This document shows, in pieces, positions 25,301 to 37,214 of a stretch of DNA of 64,000 nt (within the stretch, counting starts at the first letter, position 1; each line of letters begins with the position of its first letter). Location of the stretch: the NCBI GenBank assembly GCA_036250195.1, contig JAVHZZ010000006.1, forward strand, positions 72,406,869 through 72,470,868, in the 5' to 3' direction. The position numbers and the translations under genes are program-made. The notes under the pieces were generated by a model. The model made no database searches, was not told the DNA's origin, and worked only from the letters and a program-made list of their open reading frames with translations. The DNA comes from Mixophyes australis. Lineage: Eukaryota; Chordata; Amphibia; Anura; Limnodynastidae.

Positions 25301-25690
25301 AATCTGTCTGCACTTTTGGCTTTTAAAGACTCATAGTTCACCATAGTCAATTCTGGCTTCTATGGATCACCCTTATGGCTCATCACAGAGACCAAAACAG
25401 TAAAAATAACATAACACGGGTCAAAGACTTCTCAAATCTGCAGTTCAATGCTACCTACATTAAATGTAAAACTTTGATTTTATGAGATGTGGGTGAGATA
25501 AAAATAACCTGATTCAGGAAGGTGACAGGATGGCAATAAGTAAAAGGTAGTGCTGGCAATTGCTGCTGAATTAAAATGTAACACTTTAAAATTGCAAACA
25601 TAGGACACTACAATACCATTACATGACCACTGGGCTAGATTATTATATTTTAATACCAACTTTATTGATATAAGACAGTAACCTCACTAT
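22330..25690. other. Largest block with no recognised repeat or gene
   Basis: About 3.4 kb without a familiar repeat. A GC-box-like GGTGGGCGGGGTTACC lies at about 24307-24322 and could belong to a promoter, but no exon could be tied to it. Vertebrate synteny would place GCGR somewhere left of SLC25A10; I did not find its exons. Confidence 0.35.
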
Positions 25691-25865
25691 ACAGCCTGAC
25701 CAATGGACATGATCAAAATATAATTCATTATCCTCTCTACATATATAGGTCACTACACCCCCAACGTGACCTGACCGTTGGACATGATCATAATAAAACT
25801 CTATACAGACATAGAAGACTACACCCCACAACATGACCTAACCACTGGATATGAGCATAATATCA
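25690..25865. repeat. Three-copy tandem repeat, ~70-bp unit
   Basis: Copies begin CCTGACCAATGGACATGATC (25695), CCTGACCGTTGGACATGATC (25770) and CCTAACCACTGGATATGAGC (25837), 75 and 67 bp apart. Confidence 0.7.
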
Positions 25866-25870
25866 TTTTA

Positions 25871-26227
25871 TTACACGTTATGAATATTTATTCAGGAAGT
25901 GCTTCAGTGATGTCATTAGTTCCTAGCGAAAGCATAGGTTGCATTCTCATGCAGGCGTGTACTTAGAGTAGGTTTCCATTTGCCCTGAAACACCCCCTCT
26001 GTCCAGGACTCATTGACAGGCTTGTCCCTTCTCTGAGATCAGCCACCTTAGTGCTGTGCTGTTCTGCCCCTCGCTTCTAAATTCTACGTCCCGTCCCCTC
26101 TTTCTTGGGGGGGGGGGGGGAGCATATCATAGTGCAGTGTGCAGGAGATAGAAGAGAGGCCTAAATCTACAGAGCCAGATGGAAGAAGTTAAGTGGGGGG
26201 GGGGGGCTCTTACTGTAATAGGGGTGG
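25871..26227. other. Unassigned sequence with poly-G runs
   Basis: Contains runs of about 14 G (26107-26120) and 11 G (about 26196). No gene is recognised. Confidence 0.5.
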
Positions 26228-26715
26228 ATGCTGTGGGTATTAATTTAATGATGAGGGTCCGTGATAATCATTTAACAGTGGGTGGGAAATATTAATTTAC
26301 TGGTGGGGGCAATTTATTTTGTGTTAGGGACTATTTAATTTAATAATGTAGGTCATAGTAATGACTATTAATTTAAGGTGCTGTGATGGCATTATTTAAT
26401 TAATGCTAGGGTGGTTTGGAGATTATTAATTTAATGTGGGGCTGAGTTTAGGGAGAAATAGACCTATTTATTAATTGCGAATACCAATTATTTAATATTG
26501 CTGCAATTTTGGGGGGAAATAGGTTTAATTATTAAATGGAATAATTATTTAATATTGGGGCTGTTTGGGGGCAAATAGGTGTAATTATTAAATGTGAGTA
26601 CCATTAATTTAATGTCAGGGCATGGAGTTGAGGAGCTAGGTCTATAAATTCTGAATGCTATTAATATAATGTTGAGGCTAATTGGAGTAAATAGATCTAT
26701 TTGTTAACTGTGATA
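26228..26715. repeat. Degenerate tandem array with ATTAATTTAATG units
   Basis: Repeated variants of ATTAATTTAATGTGGGGCTG and GGGGGAAATAGGTTTAATTA recur roughly every 55-70 bp. The same motif resumes at 28310-28400, so the array was split by a ~1.6-kb insertion. Confidence 0.65.
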
Positions 26716-28310
26716 AAAAAATATAATGAGCGCTGGGTATAGCCTGTACCCAAAATGCAGTTATAGCCAAATCATAGACATATGTCGGAACCACATCCGT
26801 TATGATGTGACACAAAATGTTCTAATATTGGCAAGTAGATCATATACTGTTGATATAATAGATGATGGTTTATTTATATAACATAGGAACCAGATAAACA
26901 CAGAATAAGTAAAATATAGGTCATACCACAAATATTATAAGATTTCAACCATGTATAAAAACAACCATGTAGTTTATGTGGTATCCAGGGCCGTCTTTCC
27001 CATAGGGCACAATGGGCAGGTGCCCGGGGGCCCTGCAGCCCAGGGGGGCCCGTCGGAGGAAGCCCAAAAAAAAAAAAACCTAGAAAAAGAAAAGAAGAAA
27101 ATACTTACCGTGCTGTCAGCTGGCGATCCGGCTCCCTCCCTGGTCTCCTCCTCCTTCGCGCTCGCAGTGCATGTCGGGTGTCACGCCCGCCCGCCATCCA
27201 TTGCGGAGCGCGAAGGAGGAGGAGACCATGGAGGGAGCCGGATCGCCAGCTGACAGCACGGTAAGTATTTTCTTCTTTTCTTTTTCCAGGGTTTTTTTTT
27301 TTTTGCTTCCTCAGACGGGCCCATATATATAATCAAATTATTATTTTTTTGTATATATAGGGGCCCGGGGGCCCAAGATGGTCTTAAGAGGGCCCTGGTG
27401 GTATCACGCTATTTTAAACATGAGCTCATATATAGATAATACACTACTAATACATAATAATATTGTAACATGCCCGGGCAACAAATGTATCAATATGGAT
27501 CCAGACAAAACCCTAAAATCATGGCCAATTATAAAAAATTTCACGATGGAAATGTTATTTGTATTAATATATCCTCGGCAAAAAGGTATCGATCAAAAAT
27601 ATCCTCCTGAGTACAGAAACAATATTCCCAACTGTGAAGCACAAAATATTTTTCAATAATGATCTTGTCTCTTTGAAAAGGAAATGTCAATAATGTAGTC
27701 TCCTTGCTACTGATTGTAGCCGATGTGTAGCCTATTTGAAATGGCAATTATCTCCGTTAGCTTGTGAACAATGTATGATGTACAAGCCAAATATCTCTTA
27801 CCACTTTGATGATCCTCCGTAGGAATACTCCTTACAGCTCTTCCGACTGTCTCCAGCCATCCCGTAGGTACCGTGGACTATCTTACTCCACTTGCGCTCA
27901 AGGTATCCTGTGTGAATTTTCTTCCGTCAGTGGTAGGACACATAAGTTGATGTTATTCAGTTCCGCCAGACGCGGAATGAATGAATAGGCAGGTATAAAA
28001 AATCTTTGTCCTCTGAGAGATTGTGTAGAATGAATTAGAGGCTCCACACCAAGCTCCACAACAGACGGCACTAAAACCAAAAGAATGACAGTTGACGCGT
28101 TTCGTCCCGTATGCACTGGGACTTTTTCAAACCTGATATCTGGCCAGTCTTTGCTTCTATTTATAAGTCCAATAGAGAGTAATCAAGGATATAACGAGCA
28201 CAGTCTTGAATAGGCGTAAACACCCTACTATAGTTGGATTGAAATAATTGCTCTTAAAGTGCCTAAACTGGCTCATTGTTTTGTCAAGATATAATTATCC
28301 ATATGCTATA
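26716..28310. mobile_element. ~1.6-kb insertion in the tandem array (class unknown)
   Basis: It separates two parts of the ATTAATTTAATG array. It holds the hAT foldback at 26986-27397 and the motif GACGCGTTTCGTCC at 28094-28107, the reverse of the motif at 14665. No transposase is recognised. Confidence 0.4.
26986..27397. mobile_element. hAT-type foldback element (412 bp) with 8-bp target duplication
   Basis: The ends CAGGGCCG and GGGCCCTG are typical of hAT elements, and GTGGTATC is duplicated exactly at 26978-26985 and 27398-27405. The interior is a near-perfect hairpin of about 130 bp per arm (roughly 27044-27171 with 27206-27322), including TGCTGTCAGCTGGCGATCCG and its complement. The open frame across it is a by-product. 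Confidence 0.9.
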
Positions 28311-28400
28311 ACAAGTAAATAAATAGTTAATTTATTAAATGTGAATGCTAATAATTTAAAGTTGGAGGCCTAATTATTAAACATAGGGGGTAATGATTTT
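28310..28400. repeat. Continuation of the ATTAATTTAATG tandem array
   Basis: AATTTATTAAATGTGAATGC and related text continue the array that stops at about 26715. Confidence 0.6.
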
Positions 28401-29516
28401 ACATCAGGTCTGGTTGGGTTGCAGTAGTTGCAGGTAGTGAATGCCACAAGAACAGGTAGGAGAGAACAGTACAGTCTGCCAACTGTCCTGATCCTGGTGG
28501 GGTAGACCCAATTATATGTGACTGTCCCGCTCAGTCAGGACGTTGTTCAGACTGTAATGCTAGTTGGATGTATGTCCTGCTTCACACTGTACTGCTTGTA
28601 AAGTGCTGACTGAACAGGGCAGTTACATAAAATTGGGACTGCCCCACCAGAATCAGGATAGTTAGCTATCACTGCCTGTGTTCTTGAAGGGGATGGTAAT
28701 AGTTGTAGAGCAGCCTAGAACTGTCTCAAATTATAGCCATGCCCCTTACATACACTCTGGCAGCGTGGCATGGAAACCCCCCTATAGAAATCCTGCGTTT
28801 GCTCCTGAATATTAGATCAACTTGCAGAATATCTGTCTTTAAGGTTACAGGTTACAGGTGTGCTTTAAATCAGTCATCTGCTTCAAAAGCCAACATAACC
28901 CTATTGTTCACTTTTCTAACTCAAGTCACATATCATAATCTCCAGTTTGTTGCTCTTTTTGCAACAATGTTGATTTGGGGGGGGAAATAACCTGTACAAA
29001 AAAAACTTTGCATTAGCGTAGCACACCAATAATGGCATTTTCTTCAGTATTTCTATATATATGTATTATATTAATCGCTTCTTAATATGTTATGTCATTA
29101 TCAAAATGTAGTGTTTTGAGCCCTATTGGGAGAAAAGCGCTATAGAAATTATTATTATTCATATTTGCAAATATTTAGGTTTTAGTTTTCTTTTGCAACG
29201 CTCCAATTGTCTGCTCTGTATGCAGCTGTCAATATTTCTACATATATATTTATATTTTTATCTTGTTTTGTATGCTGGATACTGAGATCTTATAGTGTAG
29301 GCCGTGTGATGTAAGATTTACTAAAGAGGAGTAGTTAATATGTGTTCATTAGTCATATTTGTAGTGAATGTTGTTATAGGTGATTTGAGCCTTCTCAAAT
29401 CACCTATAACAACTCCCTCACCTTACCTCGCCATTCACTTTTCCTGCAAGGGGCAGAAATAACATATATAATAGAAACGTAAGAGAGCACAAATATGAAA
29501 CACTGATATGGGAACA
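28401..29516. other. Unassigned sequence
   Basis: No gene is recognised. An inverted pair around AGGTGATTTGAGCCTTCTCA lies near 29380-29408: GTTATAGGTGATTTGAG faces CTCAAATCACCTATAAC. GAGAAAAGCGCTATAGAAAT near 29130 resembles an L2-type tail. Confidence 0.4.
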
Positions 29517-29640
29517 CATACCTGCCTACTCTCCCGGAATTCCCGAATTAGAGAGTAGGCAAATTCCTGGAAGAGTAGGCAAAACTCCCGAAATTTGGCG
29601 AAATTCACGGCAGTAAATGCAGGGGCGGTTCCTTATTTCA
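29517..29640 (+). repeat. Interspersed repeat with CATACCTGCCTACT start
   Basis: Opens CATACCTGCCTACTCTCCCG and has repeated CTCCCGGAAT and AGAGTAGGCAAA blocks. Related to 13995 and 36128. Confidence 0.5.
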
Positions 29641-29646
29641 TTTTAG

Positions 29647-29899
29647 CAGGGCCGGATTAACCCTAGGGCTAACTGGGCTACAGCCCAGGGGCCTCGGGCA
29701 TCCAGGGGGCCTTTGAAAGTGCTCAGCAGCAGTATTGGTCGGGGACGGGGCTATGGTGACGCAAAATGTCACCACGCCCTCCTTCTACCCCATGTCACAT
29801 GACTTCTCCCCCGGAGGGGAGAAATCTTAAGAGTGGGCATGTATGACCTATCACCAATACCAATACTTCTATCTGCCAGGGGCATTGGTGACATGTACC
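29647..29899 (+). mobile_element. hAT-like element, left part
   Basis: Starts CAGGGCCGGATTAACCCTAG, an end typical of hAT elements. The right end was not located; it is interrupted by the insertion at 29900. Confidence 0.45.
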
Positions 29900-30063
29900 C
29901 AGGGCAGGGCTGGCACATATTAGCCTGGAGGGGACTCCACTCAGCAGCATATTAGGAACATTTTAGAGGAAAAAAATGCAGGTGACCCAGGCCCAAGGTA
30001 GCCCACTATGGGAGTGGACTGGGGGGCAGTTGCCCCGATGCCCCCCAGCCCAGCCTGCCCCTG
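29900..30063 (-). mobile_element. hAT-like MITE (164 bp) with target duplication
   Basis: The ends CAGGGCAGGGCTGGC and CCAGCCTGCCCCTG are flanked by CATGTACC (29892-29899) and CATTTACC (30064-30071), a 7-of-8 match. Same family as 11309, in reverse orientation. Confidence 0.8.
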
Positions 30064-30600
30064 CATTTACCCAGGGAATGATTGAGGAAAGGTGGCGAGA
30101 TGTGCTGGAGGAATGGTTAAGGGCACGGTTGCATGAACGTGAGCTAAGCATTGCTTAAACATCAGTTGTCTTTTTATGGCTTCTTAAGGTATATCTCCCC
30201 CTACCACACTTTAGAATCTGCAGCCGCTGAGACACAGTGCTCAGCTCATCTCACAGCAGAAACATCAGGACCAAAACATTCAGTTATGCCAGTTGCCCAA
30301 TCCAGTCTAAAAATAGCTCTGCATATAGAAAGAACCTTTTGGATATTTGTTATAGGTGAAACTCCACAGATATGATAGTTGTGGCTATAGTGAGTAAGAT
30401 TTGCATTGGCTTGGGTCCAACGAATGTCATTATGATAAGCAGGAATTTGAAATTGTAACGAAGAACATTTGACATTGGACACACAACACAGCAGCACAAA
30501 AATGACAGATAAAATAATCTCTATCATGTATCCAATGACTTATTATTGTTTTAAACTTTGGTTTCTACCATGTACTAGGGCCGGTCAAATGACCTGTAAT

Positions 30601-31157
30601 CAGGGCCACCATCAGGGGGGTAGAGGGGGAACTGCACTAAGGGGACTGACTAGCGCTGGGCCAAGATTTATTAGGCAGAGGCCACAGTGAATTAAGGGAT
30701 ATGGCTTCCGTTCTAGGCTGCAGCTGCTCCTGAGATGTCAGGGGTAGGTGGGGGCCTCCGCTCTGAAATAAGGGATATATCAGTGGGCCACTCTGTAGGC
30801 AGCATTTCCTCCTACACACCCAAGATATGGGGGGTGCCACGGCTGCTGCCATTGGCTCCAGTCCCAGCCCCCAGGTGCACATCTTCCCGAGAGAGGCCCC
30901 CAGCTCACTACGTCAAAATGCTGTCACAGGAGAGCAGATGACAGGATCCAGCAAGAACAAGTAGAGAAGAAGAAGAGCAGCAGAGAAAACTAATGCAGGG
31001 GTTTGATAGAGACAGAAATGGGGGTGGCTTGAGAGAACAAGGGTTGGTTGGTTGGAGTGTCTCTAAATTAAAAATGGGGGTGGTGTGAGAGAAGGATGGA
31101 GGTGGGCCCCACCTGTCACATTTGTACTGACCCCTGCAAGTTCTGGTGGCATCCCTG
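30601..31157 (+). mobile_element. hAT-like element (557 bp) with target duplication
   Basis: The ends CAGGGCCACCATCAGG and GGTGGCATCCCTG are near-complementary. CCTGTAAT (30593-30600) and CCTGTAGT (31158-31165) match at 7 of 8 bases. No transposase frame is visible, so it is non-autonomous. Confidence 0.8.
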
Positions 31158-31165
31158 CCTGTAGT

Positions 31166-32010
31166 AGACTAATGGTTTCTCCCTCAGTATTGTGACTGGA
31201 TTTCAGAAGCCAATAGGAGACTCTTCTATTTACCAGCGTGCCAGGGGTTGTTCTGTACTGGTTGCTAAAACAAATCCTAACACCATAGAGTGCACAGAGT
31301 GGAATCTGGGACCCAGGACCAACACGCTATATATCTTTATTACAAATTGCACTTAAGCTCATCCTGCACATCCTACACATTTGTCATTTTCTTCTGCCAA
31401 AGAAAAAGTCCAAACACCCTTGGATCTATTTGAAGCCATGACATCACCGTTGGACGACATTCACAGATGTTACATTTTCTTTTAAGTGTCTGATCATGCT
31501 GCTTTATAAACATATGAAGTGCACAAAACCATCTTACTGTATGAAGTCTTCTTGAATGCAAGTTTTAATGAAAGTTTTCTTCACATTGTCTGGCAGACTT
31601 ATTCATACAGGCTGGTAGAACACATTGATCAAATAATGTTTTGTTATAATAAACACTATTTCTTGGTGCAAGGTATTATTCACTGAAGATATTATTAACA
31701 ACATGCCAGGTATATACAAATAATGTCTCTTGCGCATACAGGCCACATTGAACTACTCTAAACAGAATAGGTTTCTCTACACAAGCAGTTCTGACATCAG
31801 AGCACCAGCTTGGTGTGTTTACACAGGCAGAACAACAAATTAACCCATGGTTGCTTGGCCATACCTACTCAACAACTGACCACCAACTGACTCACTTGCT
31901 TCATACTTCTGTGCGAGCTGCTAAAACTCTAATCTGAAGTTACATAGATGTCGGTCTTGTGTCTATAAATCTTCAGGTTTTATGAGAAGGACACATGGGA
32001 GACTAGGAGC
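31166..32010. other. Unassigned sequence
   Basis: No gene or repeat is recognised. Confidence 0.4.
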
Positions 32011-32132
32011 AGGGGCTGGCTACTGGGTGGTGGGGTGAGACACGGATCAGCAGCCTACTAGGAACATTTTAAAGGTATAAAAAATGCAGGTAGCCCAAAG
32101 TAGTCCCCTATGTCACCTGCCCCGCAGTCAGC
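32011..32132 (-). mobile_element. hAT-like MITE fragment
   Basis: Starts CAGGGGCTGGCTACTGGG and contains AGGAACATTTTAAAGG, the complement of the family core seen at 869 and 11309. Confidence 0.5.
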
Positions 32133-32569
32133 TGTTACTCCAATGTTATCTTCATATAGTCTTCAATTCCTTCACACAATTCAGAACTCCACTAATCATT
32201 TTTCACTTCAAGCTTTATAGACCATTCACCAGGCAGTATGATTGGGAGGGGTGTGGCAGGCCCCTAAATATTGAAGCATGGTACTGGAAATGGAAAAGTA
32301 AGATGATCTCTGCCATGGATGTTCATCTCGTCTGTTTGCCAGAAAGAATTGTATTGTCCATCAAAACTTTCTCTGTCAGTCAATTGTTCCAAAATAACAA
32401 ATGACTGACAGCTTTTTATTCCTGAAATCAATGGTCATAGTAGGGGTGTATACGGTGGTATGCCATACCGCCACGGCACCACTTGTCCTACTACCTTCAT
32501 TGTAAAACTTACATTTCATTCTCTTACATTGCCATTATATTTTTCATACCACCACTTCTAAATTTTCAC

Positions 32570-32795
32570 CTCGACCACTGTGCTGCTAGTACAACGTCAC
32601 TTATAGGTCTGCAGGCACAATGTCAGTCAGTCACCTTCTTGTTAACACAATGCCAGTCATTGTGCTGCTAGGACAATGTCATTCAGTTACTGTGCTGCTA
32701 GGACGATGTCAGTAACAGCACTGCTAGGGCAATGTCAATCGCTGCGCTCCTAGTAAAGGTTCAATCAGTACCCATACTGCTAGTACAATGACTGT
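32570..32795. repeat. Degenerate short tandem repeat, ~35-40-bp unit
   Basis: Variants of TGTGCTGCTAGGACAATGTC recur about six times. Confidence 0.65.
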
Positions 32796-32799
32796 AAGA

Positions 32800-33200
32800 G
32801 GATGTGCAGTGACTTCCAATGGGTATGGTGACCGACAGACGAGCAGGAGGTGGGTTTTGGCTCAATAGGTTTTGAACTTTCCTTTCTGTCTAATTTAATT
32901 ATACATAAACGGTGTTGTACTGGGGCGTGAAGGTACCACTGGCAAAATGCAATTGTAGGGGGCCCATGAAAGAGCGCGTGGTTGCTGATTCTTTGTGAGG
33001 GCGCACTGCTAAAGGAGCATGGCCAACCACCAGAGACAAGGGGAGAGTAAGGTTTACTTTTTCTTTTGGTACACTGTTGCTCCTCAACGTAGCGCTGCTT
33101 CTTCCACTTGAACCGCTTTTTTCAAATCAGCCGCTGCCAGCCTCATGTCAGTGAATATGTCATCACATCATGTAAAAACAGATTAAAAATTGTTGTGGAA
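32800..33200. other. Unassigned sequence
   Basis: No gene or repeat is recognised. Confidence 0.4.
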
Positions 33201-33204
33201 CTAA

Positions 33205-33660
33205 TTCCCAGCAAGTCTTGCCAGCCATTGACTGCTTGAACATGTTGGATCTTGTGGAACTACAAGCACTAGCATGCACTGGCAGCCAGGTCCAACAGGA
33301 ACATGTAGATTCACAATAGTGTCTTTTTAATTAAAATGAAAACCTTTTTAGTAGTTCATAGGGAAAAGACATTAAAAACATAAGACTTAGGAACATCCTC
33401 TTAGAGTCAAACATTGCTGTGAAAATTAAGGTCCCAGCAATGTTTGACAGTCATTGATAACCTGGGAATGTGGGCCCTCGAGGAACTAAAAGCACCAGCT
33501 TGCCATAGCAGCCAGGTACTACTGGAAAGTGTAGCTCCACAATAGTATCTAATAGGGAGAAAAACACTTTGACACCATTGGGAAAAAAAATCATCACATT
33601 GCATAGGTCATGAAGTGTTGTCATTGGTTCCTAGTAAATTAGATGCACTTTCATGAATAT
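33205..33660. repeat. Diverged ~225-bp tandem duplication
   Basis: CCCAGCAAGTCTTGCCAGCC at about 33207 corresponds to CCCAGCAATGTTTGACAGTC at about 33432. The following text also matches loosely: GGAACTACAAGCAC with GGAACTAAAAGCAC, and CACAATAGTGTCT with CACAATAGTATCT. Confidence 0.7.
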
Positions 33661-35540
33661 TGGTTAAGCCTAGAAAATGTCTGCCCTCACCGTGTTCTTT
33701 TGAAGTTCTTTTGTGATAAGTTTTCTCATTTAGCCTATACAGCAGTTTAACCAAGGGCAAGAATCTTGCAATATCAGTCTGAACAGTCCCGAACCAATTT
33801 GCAAAATTCCTGTTGTGGACTAAACTATGTTCCGCATTTAAGATCTGTATCAGTGTACAAATGTGACTTTTTCTCAGAAGCCGATCCATACCCTAGATCC
33901 CCTTTAAGTAACAGTGTTGGTGGTCAAATGTAGTACGTGATCTGAGGAAACTATGACTGTGATTTGTGCTTCCTGTATGTAGGAATTCAATTTCCTAGCT
34001 CACAACACACATTGAAAGTTAATGTCTAGCACTGCAGATGACTGGAAGCTGTGCTGGTAAGCAAAATGTTTTACTTAAAGAATGGAAGATGTCATAGGTA
34101 TCTGTGATGAATATCTGCACACATGGGCGGCTGCTCCTGGTGGGGGCTGGTGTTTGCTGGTTTTCACAGGACAACACTTGAATTCAAAACTTTACCTCAA
34201 AATGGTGATGATACTAGAAATACTAGAAATCAGAGCCCGGATGTATCTAGAGTACAAGGGTGATCCACGTCTCAACAACCTCTATTAGTTTATATTCTGC
34301 TCCCACTTTATATCAAATGGGAGCTAGATCATGTCAACGCTCATGGTGCTCTATTGAAGAACACTGGATGGATTGTAACACTCAGCCATGAACTGAAAAT
34401 CACTGAAAAGGGGGGTTCCTTGAGAGAAGACCTCTCTATTTGTTACACAGGGTGGGGGAATGTCATCCATTAGGGGAGAACCCTTAACAGGATTATTAGG
34501 AATAGAGTTGCTGCATTTGCCTTCCCAACTAAAGCACTAAATCTCCTCTACTGAGTAAAACTTTGTCTAATCTGGTCCCAGATCTTCAATTCCAAATTCT
34601 TACCTTCCTCAAGGTGGGGGGGGGCATGACACGAACCATATTACCAAGCCCACCACAGTAAACACCTAGTGACAGGGTTGATCCCTGCCACTCAGTGTGA
34701 ACTAGGCTTGATGATGCAATTGCCATACCACCGAATCGTGTCAGCAAGCTCTGCCCAACTTACCACTGGATACCCTGAAGCCAGGTATGACAAGTAGGCA
34801 AGTATGAATTTGTTCTTATCTATATATTATAGTGCTAGATATTTAAGAAATGATGTTGTGGTTAAGGGGACATTTTTCCACCTAAATGCAATATTAGTAA
34901 ATAGGCCCTGGTGTGTTAATCCTGATGGTTGGTACAGAACAGGGACATGGCTACCGCAGAGTGGTAAGTGGCTCCCCACAATCATTGCTATGGGGCCCGA
35001 AGACTGCTAGTAGCGCCCCCTGGTGCAGACCTAAGTTGCTCAGGCTCCAGTGTCCATAGAATGGTTTACAGCAGACTAAGATCATATACAAAAGCCATTA
35101 TCTGCAGCAGCAAGCCCTGCAGAGAACATACAGTGTTGTGACTGACAGAGCATAGACTGTCATGTTTGTATGTAGAGAACGCATGGGGAAAGGTGGGATG
35201 GTGTTCTTATATTGTGCAGTGCAGCCTTATTACTTGCCCATCTGTAACATTGTTGTAGTTCCCATTTACTCTCAAATTAGCTGATGATAAAGAATGACAC
35301 TAGGTAAAATAGTCTCAGCAAGTTTCCTAGTTATGTGCAGCACATCATATTGTGTTGTATGCATTCAGTAGTGTGTGGTTATGGCAACTAATACACTATA
35401 TGTAAGTGATTCTTACATAGATAGTTCTGATCGCAGAGATATGAGCAGACTGATAATACTAGTAGGTGCAGGGCTGTATTACCATATAGACAAACTAGAG
35501 GGAAGTAACCCAGAAACAAATTCATGTTATTTCCTTTTTC

Positions 35541-35542
<2 letters not shown>
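33661..35542. other. Unassigned sequence
   Basis: No gene or repeat is recognised across about 1.9 kb. A poly-G run lies near 34617. Confidence 0.4.

Positions 35543-35545
<3 letters not shown>

Positions 35546-35587
<42 letters not shown>
35546..35587. repeat. (TA)n microsatellite
   Basis: About 20 TA units directly before a SINE fragment. Confidence 0.95.
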
Positions 35588-35589
<2 letters not shown>

Positions 35590-35591
<2 letters not shown>

Positions 35592-35768
35592 GTAGGTTTC
35601 CTCCAGGTGCTCCGGTTTCCTCCCACACTCCAAAAACATACTTGTAGGTTACTTGGCTGCTATGAAGTCTCTCTCTGTCTGTGAGCCCCAATGGGGCAGG
35701 GACTGATGTGAGTGAGTTCTCTGTACAGCGCTGTGGAATTAGTGGCGCTATATAAATTGATGATGATG
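35590..35768 (+). mobile_element. SINE 3' fragment
   Basis: Contains CTCCGGTTTCCTCCCACACT, GTACAGCGCTGTGGAATTAG and GCGCTATATAAATTGATGAT. Same family as 6538. Confidence 0.75.
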
Positions 35769-35769
35769 A

Positions 35770-36127
35770 AAAACAATGTTGAAAGGGGTGAAGATAGACC
35801 TATGGTGGGGGCGCACATGTATTCATTTAGGGCATTTACATTCACAATGCTCAGCATGAAATCTAAACACCTACCTGTGTATTGCATATTATTTTTTTGC
35901 ATGTTTAGGATGTCCTGGTCGCATCCTCAGCAACATGATCAATTTAGACATGTTACTTCCATCAGTTCTTTGCCTGAGTGACGTGGACTAGGCTGAGAAC
36001 CCTGACTTTGTATATATTGGGCTCCAGTTTTTGCTTATGACAGAATTCTAGTTGCCCGACCTTTTCTTGTTTACTTTCGAGACGGATTTAACATCAGAGC
36101 ACTTCTTTATTCTAAGACAAGAGTGTC
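35770..36127. other. Unassigned sequence
   Basis: No gene or repeat is recognised. Confidence 0.4.
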
Positions 36128-36360
36128 ATACTTGCCTACTCTCCCGGAATTTCCGTGAGGCTCCAGAATTTCGGGGAGTACTCCTGGACTCCCGGAAGAG
36201 TAGGCAAACCTCCCGGATCCTAAAAAATATTCACATATTGAATATATGGGGCAGGGCTTAATTGTGTCATTAAGCTCCGCCCCAATATTCAGTGCTGTGC
36301 ATTTCATCTATTTATAGTGGGGGTGGAGCTATGCAAAAATGTCACCAATCTGCTATTTGT
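36128..36360 (+). repeat. Interspersed repeat with CATACTTGCCTACT start
   Basis: Opens CATACTTGCCTACTCTCCCG and continues with GACTCCCGGAAGAGTAGGCA. Related to 13995 and 29517. Confidence 0.5.
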
Positions 36361-36693
36361 AACGTAGTGCAGCTGCACCAGCTCACTCTACCGGCATAAA
36401 GAGAAGTAAAGTCTTGGACAAAAGTAAATGCCAGTGTGTTTGGGAATGTTCTTAACCCGGATATGTGAAAGGAAGGAAGGTGGCCATTAAAAGGCAGAAG
36501 CAACATTGTTTTTCTTTGTTGATATATATTGATTTTGTGAAAATGTTCTGTGTGTAACAATTGCTACTATTATGTTTTCATAGTATCAATGTTTATTTTT
36601 GCTTTAATAAAAATTGTTTACAAAAAACATAAAAGGCAGAAGCTGACACAACACAAAGTACTTGGATGCAAAACACTAGTCTGTGCTTCTCAG

Positions 36694-36961
36694 CAGGGGC
36701 GAACACAGGATTTAGAAGGGGGGGTTTCCGCCCCCCCGGAAAAAAAAAATATTGCGAGAGGGAGCTGCCATTTCGGTGAGTCTGAATTCTACAGCAGCCG
36801 CGGCGCTGTCAAGCAGCATCCGCGGCAGTGTTGTGTTATACTACAATACAGCACTGCCGCGTACGCTTCTTTGACAGCGCCACGGCTGCTGTACAGTACC
36901 GTTGGTTCGCGGAGGGGAGGGGTTTCTGGAGAACCAGAAACCCCCCCTGCGTGCGCCACTG
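36694..36961. mobile_element. Foldback element with nested hairpins
   Basis: The ends CAGGGGCGAACACAGGA and GCGTGCGCCACTG resemble hAT ends. Inside, CAGCAGCCGCGGCGCTGTCA pairs with TGACAGCGCCACGGCTGCTG, and GGCAGTG pairs with CACTGCC. The flanks share CTCAG (36689-36693, 36962-36966), 5 bp rather than 8, so the superfamily is uncertain. Confidence 0.65.
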
Positions 36962-36966
36962 CTCAG

Positions 36967-37211
36967 ATATAAAAAATATGAGGGTGGAGTATCGTAGGGA
37001 CTGGGTTCCACTCCTGCAGTATGTAAGTTATGGGTACAAAAATATGTCAAGCAATGAAAACATATATGGCCTAGGCAGCAGAGCACTGCGCCTGTAGTTG
37101 TGCGCATGTGTAATAGAACTGGGCTTTCAAAGCCATTTGTTACTTTATTTCATTAATAAAACATAGATTAAAAACACAGGTTTTTTTATTGTACACTGCT
37201 GCATTATAGTC
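36967..37211. other. Unassigned sequence
   Basis: No gene or repeat is recognised. Confidence 0.4.
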
Positions 37212-37214
37212 TAA

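Noticed and set aside
26951..27253. 100-codon plus-strand protein
   Set aside because: It lies inside the hAT foldback, crosses a poly-A run and has no family match.
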